From Bacteroidaceae bacterium (GTDB lineage Bacteria > Bacteroidota > Bacteroidia > Bacteroidales > Bacteroidaceae): DNA of 64,000 nt. The notes under the pieces are model-generated. The model made no database searches. It saw only the letters and a program-made list of their open reading frames with translations, and had not been told where the DNA came from. The stretch is taken from contig JAGBFX010000014.1 in the NCBI GenBank assembly GCA_017936265.1, positions 62,001 through 126,000 of the forward strand, in the 5' to 3' direction. The translations under genes were made by a program, and so were the position numbers. How positions within the stretch are numbered: position 1 is the stretch's first letter; each line of letters begins with the position of its first letter. Positions 53,356-61,055 of this stretch are shown piece by piece.

Positions 53356-53565
53356 CTGAACGGAAGTTTCTCGCCTTCGTGGAGGGGGTACTACCCCGGC
53401 TACTACGGAGCGCCACCACTACCGCCACCCATCTACAGACCAAGACCGCCACGGCCACCGTTGCCGTCTCGACCGCCGTCATTCGGGCCTCCGGGAATGG
53501 GCGGGAACCGTCCGCCGGGATTCAACGGCAGCGGAGGTACACGCCCGCCAGGGTTCACAAGATAG
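53356..53565 (+). other. In-frame continuation of DUF4251 gene: Pro/Gly/Tyr-rich tail after TGA
   Basis: 69 codons in the same frame up to TAG at 53563. They encode a low-complexity tail rich in Pro, Gly, Arg and Tyr (GYYPGYYGAPPLPPP and repeated RPPGF). The GYY before the TGA is repeated in the tail, and the terminator stem begins one base after this TAG. It may be a nonsense mutation of a longer gene, a readthrough product or a sequencing error (TGG to TGA is one change). Confidence 0.6.
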
Positions 53566-53566
53566 T

Positions 53567-53616
53567 ATTAAAAGACATATCTATGCAACGACGGTTGCAT
53601 AGATATGTCTTTTAAT
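53567..53616. terminator. Bidirectional terminator, perfect 23-bp stem
   Basis: A 23-bp fully paired stem with loop GACG, flanked by A/T runs on both sides, between the DUF4251 gene and the convergent yebC gene. Confidence 0.88.
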
Positions 53617-53630
53617 ATAATAAGGTATCA

Positions 53631-54356
53631 TTACTCCTCGGCAGGCTTCATGTTTGTATAGACATTCTGCACGTCATCATCCTCCTCGAGACGCTCTACA
53701 ATCTTGTCGATTGTCGCACGCTGCTCATCATTGACATCCTTCAGGTCGTTAGGGATACGTGTGAACTCACTGCCTGTAATCTCAAAGCCCTTCTCCTCGA
53801 GTGACTTCTGGATTGCACCGAATGACTTGGGGTCACCGTAGATAGTGATTTCGTTCTCCTCCTCATCATACTCATCCTCTACACCGAAGTCGATGAGGTC
53901 AAGAATCAGCTCATCCATGTCAAGACCCTCTTTCTTTGTGAATGTAAACACACTCTTGTGTGTGAACATGAAGTCAAGGCTACCTGAGGTGCCGAGTGTA
54001 CCGCCGAACTTGTTGAAGACAGCACGTACGTTCGCAACGGTACGTGTAGTGTTATCAGTTGCAGCATCAACGAAGATAGCGATACCAAAAGGACCGTATC
54101 CCTCGTATGTGACCTCCTTATAATCCTTCTGGTCCTTACCCATCGCGTTCTTGATAGCGCGCTCGATATTGTCCTTCGGCATGTTCTCACGCTTAGCATT
54201 GGCAATGATAGCTCTCAAGTGTGAGTTTGTATCGGGGTCTGGACCACCTGCCTTAACGGCAATGGCAATCTGTTTTCCCACGCGGGTAAATGTACGTGCC
54301 ATGTTACCCCATCTTTTCAGTTTCGCAGCTTTACGGTATTCAAAAGCTCTACCCAT
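53631..54356 (-). CDS. yebC: YebC/PmpR-family protein
   Basis: 241 residues. The N-terminus MGRAFEYRKAAKLKRWGNMARTF and GGPDPDTNSHLRAIIANAKRENMPKDNIERAI are characteristic, followed by the two alpha/beta domains (YEGYGPFGIAIFVDAATDN, GGTLGTSGSLDFMF). The family was first seen as a DNA-binding regulator; newer work on homologues links it to relief of ribosome stalling at proline stretches. It is a single gene, convergent with DUF4251. Confidence 0.95.
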   Translation of the reverse strand: MGRAFEYRKAAKLKRWGNMARTFTRVGKQIAIAVKAGGPDPDTNSHLRAIIANAKRENMPKDNIERAIKNAMGKDQKDYKEVTYEGYGPFGIAIFVDAATDNTTRTVANVRAVFNKFGGTLGTSGSLDFMFTHKSVFTFTKKEGLDMDELILDLIDFGVEDEYDEEENEITIYGDPKSFGAIQKSLEEKGFEITGSEFTRIPNDLKDVNDEQRATIDKIVERLEEDDDVQNVYTNMKPAEE

Positions 54357-54454
54357 AGTAAAAATTTTATTTGATTTGTTATTATTACCTTAATATAATT
54401 ATATAAAATAGTCCATGTACAAAGTGTATTACAATAACTTTTGTATCGCAACAT

Positions 54455-54482
54455 GAGATCCTTCGCTTTGCTCAGGATGACA
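54455..54482. repeat. Single copy resembling a dispersed intergenic repeat
   Basis: GAGATCCTTCGCTTTGCTC and then AGGATGACA in the 150-bp gap between yebC and pheT. Sequences of this look (ATCCTTCGC, then CTCAGGATGACA) are widespread intergenic repeats in several bacterial genomes, as I recall. Only one copy is in this window. Confidence 0.4.
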
Positions 54483-54508
54483 AAACACATACCATCTTTA
54501 GCTACCGG

Positions 54509-56974
54509 TTATCTCTGTATTGCACCAAGACGCTTCTGGAAGTTCTCCATCAGGCGCGCCATGGTCTTGTCGATGACCTTGTCATTGAGAGTCTGGTTGT
54601 CATCCTGAAGAATAAAGCTTACAGCATAGCTCTTCTTGCCCTCTTCAAGGTTCTTGCCCTCATATACGTCGAATAAAGTCACAGCTTTCAACAGTTTCTT
54701 TTCTGTCTCACGTGCAACCTGCTCAATCTGAGCAAATGTCACATTCTTGTCAAGGAGCAGTGCAAGGTCACGTTTAACGGCTGGATACTTGCTTATCTCA
54801 CCATAGCCGATTTTGGCATTCTTGACAGCCTTCATCAGTTCAGTCCAGTTAATATCGGCATACAGTACCTCTGCATCGATATCAAAGCGCTTTGTAACCT
54901 TCTTACGCAGGATACCGAGCTGTGCCACCACCTTCTTGTTGTTCTGCGCCTGAACCTGTATTGCAGCCGAGAAGATATCATCGCTGAATGTGGTCACAAG
55001 ACGCATACCCGGCTTGAAACCCAAACGGTCAAAGATATGTTCAACTACGGCCTTGAGGTCATACACCGACAATGGGCGACCAGCCTCAATCCATGAAGAA
55101 GCCACATTGTTGCCGGTCATCCACAAAGCAAGATGATAGCTCTCGCTGTACGGACTGAGGATCTTCTCCTCGGTACGCTTGTCAGCATCGAAGCGGTAGC
55201 AGTTACCGAACTCAAAGAAACAGAGGTCTGTGAACTTGCGGCTCACGTTGCGCTGTATACTCTCAAGACCGCCGAACAGCATTGTCTGGCGCATCACATT
55301 GAGGTCGTTGCTGAGTGGATTCATCAGGCGTACGAGGTTCTCGCTCTTGAAACTCTCAAGACCTTCGTAATAACCCGCCGCTGTGAGTGAATTGTTGAGT
55401 ATCTCATTGAATCCACAGCCCACAAGCTGCTCCGAAACAATATTCTGCAACTTATGGGACTTATCCTCGGCACCCTTTGTAATTATTGAAGAGTGCAGAG
55501 TATTATCGAAATTCACATTGTTGTAGCCGTAGATACGCATTATATCCTCAACAACATCACAAGGACGCTGTACATCCACACGGTAAGGAGGGACAAGCAG
55601 TGAAAGCCCGTTCTCACTCTCTGCGGCAATCTTCATCTCAAGTGAAATCACAATGCTCTTCACTGTCTCTGGCGCAAGTTCAACACCGATGAGGTTGTTC
55701 ACATAGCTATAATCGAGCTCAACTTTGAAATCCTCAACTGGAGCAGGATAGATATCCTTTATCTCCATTGAGATTGTACCGCCGGCAAGTTCCTTAATGA
55801 GCATTGCGGCCTGTTTCAGTGCATAGATAACGCAATTTGGGTCTGTACCGCGCTCATAGCGGAAAGAGGCATCGGTCTGCAGACCATGACGGCGTGCAGT
55901 CTTGCGTACCCATGTAGGATGTAAGTATGCGCTCTCGAGGAAGACATTCTTTGTCTCCTCCGTCGTACCCGACTCAAGACCGCCGAACACACCCGCAATA
56001 CACATGGGCTCCTCGGCATTACATATCATGAGGTCACGCTCCGAGAGCTTACGCTCCACCCCGTCAAGAGTTACAAACGGAGTACCCTCGGGAAATGTAC
56101 GTACCACGACCTTGCCACCCTTGATTTTGTCAGCATCAAAACAGTGCATAGGCTGACCGTATGCGTGAAGTATGAAGTTTGTGATATCTACAATGTTGTT
56201 GATTGGGCGGATACCGATTATATGCAGCTTGTTCTTCAGCCACTCCGGGCTCTCCTTTACAGTGACACCCTTTACAGTGACACCTGCATAGCGCATGCAG
56301 GCCTCGGTGTTCTGCACCTCTATATCAATGTTCAACGAGTTGTCGTCAACCTTGAAATCATCGCATGACGGGCGATGCAGGGCACTGCCGCCCTTATTCT
56401 GCATTGCGTAGGCATAGAGGTCGCGTGCGACACCGTAGTGAGAGCAGGCATCGGCACGGTTAGGTGTGATATCGACACCAATCAGATATTCGCTCTTGAT
56501 ATTATAGTACTCCTTGGCCGGTGTACCGGGAACTGCATCTGCCGGCAACACGATGATTCCATCATGACTGTTGCCGATACCTATTTCATCCTCGGCGCAT
56601 ATCATACCGAAAGACTCGGCACCACGAATCTTGCCCTTCTTGATTGTAAAGCACTCATCGCCACTATAAAGTTTTGTACCGATGGTTGCAACAACCACCT
56701 TCTGTCCAGCAGCCACATTAGGTGCACCGCACACGATCTGTACGGGGTTACCGTCACCCAGGTTTACGGTTGTAATATGCAAGTGGTCGCTGTCCGGGTG
56801 ATCGACACAGGTAAGCACCTCGCCGATAACCAAGCCCTCAAGGCCACCCTTTATAGTCTGCACCTCCTCTACTCCGTCAGTCTCGAGACCGATTGAAGTG
56901 AGCGCCGCAGAAACCTCTTCGGGAGTCATGTCGAAATCAACATACTCCTTAAGCCAATTATAAGAAATGTTCAT
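54509..56974 (-). CDS. pheT: Phenylalanyl-tRNA synthetase, beta subunit
   Basis: 821 residues, the usual size. The N-terminus MNISYNWLKEYVDF starts the B1/tRNA-binding region (about 40-150, EMAP-like with the GAPNVAAGQKVV block). B3/B4 and B5 follow, and a C-terminal anticodon-binding (FDX-ACB) domain includes YPAVKRDLALLLD. It pairs with PheS (not in the window) to charge tRNA-Phe. The leader is long (about 125 nt to a -7 box TAATTTTG at 57113-57106); no T-box or leader peptide is evident. Confidence 0.96.
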   Translation of the reverse strand: MNISYNWLKEYVDFDMTPEEVSAALTSIGLETDGVEEVQTIKGGLEGLVIGEVLTCVDHPDSDHLHITTVNLGDGNPVQIVCGAPNVAAGQKVVVATIGTKLYSGDECFTIKKGKIRGAESFGMICAEDEIGIGNSHDGIIVLPADAVPGTPAKEYYNIKSEYLIGVDITPNRADACSHYGVARDLYAYAMQNKGGSALHRPSCDDFKVDDNSLNIDIEVQNTEACMRYAGVTVKGVTVKESPEWLKNKLHIIGIRPINNIVDITNFILHAYGQPMHCFDADKIKGGKVVVRTFPEGTPFVTLDGVERKLSERDLMICNAEEPMCIAGVFGGLESGTTEETKNVFLESAYLHPTWVRKTARRHGLQTDASFRYERGTDPNCVIYALKQAAMLIKELAGGTISMEIKDIYPAPVEDFKVELDYSYVNNLIGVELAPETVKSIVISLEMKIAAESENGLSLLVPPYRVDVQRPCDVVEDIMRIYGYNNVNFDNTLHSSIITKGAEDKSHKLQNIVSEQLVGCGFNEILNNSLTAAGYYEGLESFKSENLVRLMNPLSNDLNVMRQTMLFGGLESIQRNVSRKFTDLCFFEFGNCYRFDADKRTEEKILSPYSESYHLALWMTGNNVASSWIEAGRPLSVYDLKAVVEHIFDRLGFKPGMRLVTTFSDDIFSAAIQVQAQNNKKVVAQLGILRKKVTKRFDIDAEVLYADINWTELMKAVKNAKIGYGEISKYPAVKRDLALLLDKNVTFAQIEQVARETEKKLLKAVTLFDVYEGKNLEEGKKSYAVSFILQDDNQTLNDKVIDKTMARLMENFQKRLGAIQR

Positions 56975-57105
56975 ATATTATAGTTTTTATATTCTGCATT
57001 ATAAAAGCATGAAACAGAGCAATACATATGTACTTTCACTTATACGCTCCAATAATGTTACGTCAAATGGAGACATCTTTATATTGCCTACAATGTTTCA
57101 AATTG

Positions 57106-57113
57106 CAAAATTA
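57106..57113 (-). promoter_or_regulatory. -7 box of pheT
   Basis: TAATTTTG on the minus strand (exact). The -33 box is weak. The roughly 300-bp gap upstream of pheT otherwise holds only the terminator at 57218-57241. Confidence 0.5.
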
Positions 57114-57217
57114 CATTTTTTTCTTCAAATACAGAAGACTAAGCAAAGGAAAATATATTATAATATATTTATATCATCAATATACAATCCATACACCCGC
57201 TACCGATGCAAACAAAA

Positions 57218-57241
57218 AAGCGGGAGATATTTCTCCCGCTT
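57218..57241 (-). terminator. Terminator of the Ala-rich lipoprotein gene
   Basis: AAGCGGGAGA with its complement, 4-nt loop, followed by TTTTTTG on the minus strand. Confidence 0.9.
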
Positions 57242-57278
57242 GGCTAATCCACAACGTATGGATTTATTTTGGTCGCTA

Positions 57279-57695
57279 TTACTTGTTGAGCAATGCATCC
57301 ACGGCCTTTGCCTTTGCGGCATCAACCTCAGCCTTGGCAGCAGCCTTGGCAGCATCTACCTCAGCCTGAGCCTTTGCTTTAGCAGCATCAACCTCTGACT
57401 GGACTCTTGCCTTTGCAGCATCTTCTACAGCCTCCGTAGCAGCCTTGACCTCAGCCTTTGCAGCATCAACCTCGGCATTGATTGCAGCCTCGATAGAGTT
57501 CGCCTCTGCCTCAACCTCAGCCTCGACAGCATTCACAACTTCAGTAGCTTCTGCCTCAACAGCAGCCTTCACTTCATTTACTACCTCCTGAACAGGAGCA
57601 ACCTCTTCGGCAGCAGCATTCGCCTCACCCTTTGGAGCTGAACCACCACATGCGATCAATGCGGCAGATGCGATCAACATGAAAATCTTTTTCAT
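57279..57695 (-). CDS. Alanine-rich 11-residue-repeat lipoprotein
   Basis: 138 residues. The lipoprotein signal ends at C16 (LIACGG). The mature part is almost only Ala, Glu, Val, Lys and Asp, and should be one long amphipathic helix. Near the C-terminus an 11-residue period is clear: AEVDAAKAKAQ, AEVDAAKAAAK, AEVDAAKAKAV. The 11-mer pattern recalls apolipoprotein- or LEA-like helices and right-handed coiled coils. It could be an outer-membrane tether or spacer, or a stress-protective protein; none of this is shown. It is a single-gene unit with its own terminator. Confidence 0.85.
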   Translation of the reverse strand: MKKIFMLIASAALIACGGSAPKGEANAAAEEVAPVQEVVNEVKAAVEAEATEVVNAVEAEVEAEANSIEAAINAEVDAAKAEVKAATEAVEDAAKARVQSEVDAAKAKAQAEVDAAKAAAKAEVDAAKAKAVDALLNK

Positions 57696-57987
57696 AACAA
57701 TAGAATTAAGTTAATTTTTTAATGGTTAGTTTATCTCTGTGACAATTTTAAATCAATTTTCGCTAAATGCAAAACTTTTTTCTCTAAAAATATCAAATTT
57801 TATGGAAAATAAACATTTCCGGAAGTCAAATATAGCGCTATATGCTGTTTCGTATACCTCAAAAAGTACGAGTATGATCACATTTTATAATATGTCAAAA
57901 ACGTAATTGTCGCAGGAGTAAAAAAAGACAATATTTATTTTTACTTTGTGCCTTGTTTTGCGACATGTTTGTAGAAATGCAAATCAA

Positions 57988-58482
57988 ATGAAAAAAACAG
58001 ATTTTGAAATATTATCCGAAAAGCTCAGGCCCAAGTTGCTTTCTGTGGCGCGTAATTTCTCTTATGTCTCGGGAATCGAGGCTGAAGATGTGGTCCAAGA
58101 GGCACTTATAGCCCTGTGGAACATTACCCTACAGGGACAAGAGGTAAGGAACATCGAAGCAATGGCTACAAGGATTGCAAAGAATATCTGTGTCACTCAC
58201 TACCGCAGGATTCATCTTGACACCCAATCCCTGCTCCACGACAATTACATTGGAGGTTCCGAGGCCACCCTACTCACTGACATGGAGGATTTAAGGACCA
58301 TAAAAAAGAGCATATATGCATTGCTTACCAATACCCAGAAGGAGTATCTGCGCATGAGGAATGACGAAGGGATGACGCTCGAAGAGATTGCAGAGGTTAC
58401 CGGCAAACCCAAGACAAGCATAAAGTCAACTATCTCCGCAGCAAGAAAACAGATGTTGGAACTAATAAAGAAACAGTTATGA
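57988..58482 (+). CDS. ECF RNA polymerase sigma factor
   Basis: 164 residues from ATG 57988; 14 in-frame upstream codons are not part of the family. Region 2 is SYVSGIEAEDVVQEALIALWNI, region 4 is GMTLEEIAEVTGKPKTSIKSTISAARKQML. It overlaps the next gene by 4 nt (ATGA), which ties its production to the membrane partner. The third sigma locus of the window. Confidence 0.92.
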   Translation: MKKTDFEILSEKLRPKLLSVARNFSYVSGIEAEDVVQEALIALWNITLQGQEVRNIEAMATRIAKNICVTHYRRIHLDTQSLLHDNYIGGSEATLLTDMEDLRTIKKSIYALLTNTQKEYLRMRNDEGMTLEEIAEVTGKPKTSIKSTISAARKQMLELIKKQL

Positions 58483-59024
58483 AAGATATAAATGATAAAG
58501 ATTACCGCACAGCGCTCATTGCAAGATATCTTGAGGCTGAGACAACGGTTGCCGAAGAGGCTCTGCTTGCCGGTTACTACGCAGCGAACAAGCCCGATGA
58601 TGACGAAGCGGCAGTAGCCGGGATGATTATGATGGAGCACGCCGATGCCCCATTACTCTCAAGGGAAGGCGCAAAGGAGTATGAGCGCATCATCAATATG
58701 GCACCTGCGCGTCCAGGAAAGAAAAAACTGTACCGTCTGCTATGGTCAGGTGGCATTGCCGCAGCTGTGGTGCTGCTGTTCTTTTTCAGCTACGGCACCC
58801 GGGAAGAGCCCGAACCATACGCTGCCTTTGACACGATAGAGCTCGCCGAGCATATGCAGCAGATAATGAATCTGAATATGGAGGATGTGACATCCATCAA
58901 GGCCTCGCCCGTACAGGAGTGTGTGTTGCTCACGGCAACGCTTGCCGACGGAAGCACAAAGACATTCGTCATGAGCAAATCAGAAGAAGAAGAAGGAAGT
59001 ACTTCATTCATAGCAATAAATTAA
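58479..59024 (+). CDS. Anti-sigma-like membrane protein
   Basis: 181 residues. The N-terminal cytoplasmic part (about 1-85) is acidic (YLEAETTVAEEALLAGYYA is typical of Bacteroidetes anti-sigma proteins). One membrane helix lies near 88-107 (GGIAAAVVLLFFFSY), and a small extracytoplasmic domain of about 70 residues follows. The gene overlaps the sigma gene and precedes the plug-like protein by 20 nt. The anti-sigma role is inferred from position and topology. Confidence 0.82.
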   Translation: MKDINDKDYRTALIARYLEAETTVAEEALLAGYYAANKPDDDEAAVAGMIMMEHADAPLLSREGAKEYERIINMAPARPGKKKLYRLLWSGGIAAAVVLLFFFSYGTREEPEPYAAFDTIELAEHMQQIMNLNMEDVTSIKASPVQECVLLTATLADGSTKTFVMSKSEEEEGSTSFIAIN

Positions 59025-59044
59025 CAACCAAAAAAACTTAACGT

Positions 59045-59704
59045 ATGAGAACCTTATTATTGACGGCACTTTGTGCCGTAGCCATCAGTTCACAGGCTGT
59101 AGAGGAAAAGAGAGATACTGTAGACAAGTATATAATCGACAAGAAGGCAGTAGCACATTTTGACGGTTCGCAGCTCGAAGGCAAACGTGTCCAGAAGTAT
59201 ATGATAGCATATAAAGAGAACGGCAATGTGGTAGAGAAGAATCACCTTATCTACACCGACGGCCAGGCAAGCATTGTTTTATCAGGTACAGTGACAGACA
59301 ATGGCATTATTGCTGATAATACCGTAGAAGCCCTTATTGTTGTTGACGGGACAGAAGTCTCTCCAGAATCATTCTCAAAGATGAATGCAGAGGATATCAA
59401 GAGTATGACTGTTTTGAAGGAGAAAGCAGCAGTTATGTTATACGGAGATAAAGGCCGTAAAGGAGTCATTCTCGTAGAGACGAAAGCCGGTAAGGCAAAA
59501 CCACTTATCCTCGTGGACGGTCATGAGTGTGCTCCGGATGAAATTGTAACAATAAAACAGGAAGACATATCAAATGTCGTCACTTATAAGGCCGGCTCGG
59601 CTCCTGCCAATACATACAAGGAAAAAGGCCGTGGAGGTGTCATTATCATAACAACCAAGAATGGTAGCGGAATGAAAATATTACGGGCGAGAGACAAAAA
59701 ATAA
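59045..59704 (+). CDS. Exported protein with two TonB-receptor plug-like repeats and no barrel
   Basis: 219 residues with a signal peptide (MRTLLLTALCAVAISSQA). Two tandem repeats recall the end of a TonB-dependent receptor plug: ALIVVDGTEVSPESF with SMTVLKEKAAVMLYGDKGRKGVILVETK (about 98-145), and LILVDGHE with NVVTYKAGSAPANTYKEKGRGGVIIITTK (about 155-208). There is no beta-barrel behind them. The first 90 residues match nothing I recognise. The basic C-terminus lacks a terminal Phe. Because it follows sigma and anti-sigma genes, it might be their signal partner. Confidence 0.78.
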   Translation: MRTLLLTALCAVAISSQAVEEKRDTVDKYIIDKKAVAHFDGSQLEGKRVQKYMIAYKENGNVVEKNHLIYTDGQASIVLSGTVTDNGIIADNTVEALIVVDGTEVSPESFSKMNAEDIKSMTVLKEKAAVMLYGDKGRKGVILVETKAGKAKPLILVDGHECAPDEIVTIKQEDISNVVTYKAGSAPANTYKEKGRGGVIIITTKNGSGMKILRARDKK

Positions 59705-59718
59705 GAATATATTTCAAG

Positions 59719-59742
59719 TAGAGAGTGCCGCGGCACTCTCTA
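59719..59742 (+). terminator. Terminator of the sigma/anti-sigma/plug operon
   Basis: TAGAGAGTGCCG and its complement form a perfect 24-bp palindrome, followed by CAATTATTTTG, 14 nt after the stop. Confidence 0.78.
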
Positions 59743-59805
59743 CAATTATTTTGTGAGCGCGTCACTTTATTCTCGCCCGCTTGTACAACTTTCACTCGTT
59801 TTTGT

Positions 59806-59813
59806 TATATTTG
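59806..59813 (+). promoter_or_regulatory. -7 box of trpS
   Basis: TATATTTG, exact, 27 nt before the ATG. The -33 box is poor. Confidence 0.6.
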
Positions 59814-59840
59814 CAGTCAAATAAAAAAACAGCAAATAAA

Positions 59841-60932
59841 ATGAGCAAGATTATACTTACCGGCGACCGCCCTACCGGACGTCTCCACTTGGGACACTAT
59901 GTAGGTTCTCTGCGCCGTCGCGTGGAGTTACAGAACTCCGGCGTTTATGACAAGATATTCATAATGATTGCCGATGCACAGGCACTTACCGACAACGCCG
60001 ACAATCCCGAGAAGGTGCGCCAGAACATCATCGAGGTAGCACTTGACTACCTTTCAGTAGGCATTGACCCGTCGCAGTGTACAATATTCATACAGTCACA
60101 GGTTCCCGAGCTTTGCGAGCTCGCGTTCTACTACATGAACCTTGTTACGGTATCACGTCTGCAGCGTAATCCTACTGTGAAGACTGAAATCCAGATGCGC
60201 AACTTCGAGGCGAGCATCCCCGTGGGATTCTTTACCTACCCCATCAGTCAGGCATCGGATATCACAGCGTTCCGCGCCACAACCGTTCCGGCGGGCGAGG
60301 ACCAGCAGCCAATGATTGAGCAGGCCCGTGAGATTGCACGCCGTTTCAACGGTATCTATGGCGAGACACTTGTTGAACCTGAAATATTGTTGCCGACCAA
60401 CAGCATCTGTTGTCGCCTGCCGGGAACTGACGGCAAGGCAAAGATGAGCAAGTCGCTCGGCAACTGCATCTACCTCTCCGATACAGCCGAGGAACTCAAG
60501 CAGCATGTGATGTCAATGTACACAGACCCTGACCACATACGCGTTCAGGACCCGGGTAAGGTCGAGGGCAACACCGTGTTCACATACCTCGATGCATTCT
60601 GCCGTCCCGAGCACTTCGAGAAGTACCTCCCCGACTACCCCAACCTCGATGAGCTGAAAGCACACTACATGCGTGGTGGCTTGGGCGATGTCAAGGTAAA
60701 GAGATTCCTCATTGCAATCCTCGAGGAAGAACTTGCCCCCATACGTGCACGCCGAAAGGAGTGGGAGAAGAAGATTCCCGAGGTTTATGCACTCTTGCAG
60801 AATGGCTGCGAGGCTGCACGTGCAGTAGCAGCCGACACTCTTGCCGACGTGCGCCGTGCAATGAAAATAAACTACTTCGAAGACAAAGAGCTTATTGAAG
60901 AACAGGCAAGGAAATTTGCTGAGAGTAAGTAA
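59841..60932 (+). CDS. trpS: Tryptophanyl-tRNA synthetase
   Basis: 363 residues from ATG 59841 (the 20 extra upstream codons would include the promoter). Class I motifs: HLGH in [11 protein letters not shown] (about 15-18) and KMSKS in [23 protein letters not shown] and [13 protein letters not shown] are typical of TrpS. It charges tRNA-Trp. It is transcribed alone, with a strong hairpin (60946-60985) behind it. Confidence 0.96.
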   Translation: MSKIILTGDRPTGRLHLGHYVGSLRRRVELQNSGVYDKIFIMIADAQALTDNADNPEKVRQNIIEVALDYLSVGIDPSQCTIFIQSQVPELCELAFYYMNLVTVSRLQRNPTVKTEIQMRNFEASIPVGFFTYPISQASDITAFRATTVPAGEDQQPMIEQAREIARRFNGIYGETLVEPEILLPTNSICCRLPGTDGKAKMSKSLGNCIYLSDTAEELKQHVMSMYTDPDHIRVQDPGKVEGNTVFTYLDAFCRPEHFEKYLPDYPNLDELKAHYMRGGLGDVKVKRFLIAILEEELAPIRARRKEWEKKIPEVYALLQNGCEAARAVAADTLADVRRAMKINYFEDKELIEEQARKFAESK

Positions 60933-60945
60933 AATTCTATATACC

Positions 60946-60985
60946 ATACGGCAACAGGGCAACAAATGCTGCCCTGTTGCCGTAT
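60946..60985 (+). terminator. Terminator of trpS
   Basis: ATACGGCAACAGGGCA with its full complement (16 bp), loop of 8 nt, then TATTA. An ATG in the loop is not used as a start. Confidence 0.85.
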
Positions 60986-61024
60986 TATTATGCGGAATCC
61001 AATACTACACAATGGGAAAAAACG

Positions 61025-61032
61025 TATTTTTG
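61025..61032 (+). promoter_or_regulatory. -7 box of the TIR gene
   Basis: TATTTTTG, exact, 23 nt before the ATG at 61056. There is no clear -33 box. Confidence 0.55.
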
Positions 61033-61055
61033 CCATTATAAACAACCGCAGAAAT

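Noticed and set aside
53379..53615. Separate 78-codon gene overlapping the DUF4251 tail in another frame
   Set aside because: Repetitive Thr/Ala/Val composition arises from the Pro-rich codons in the correct frame, and it runs through the terminator.
60966..61055. Upstream ATG starts for the TIR gene
   Set aside because: The ATG at 60966 is in the loop of the trpS terminator; the -7 box at 61025 places transcription after both earlier ATGs.
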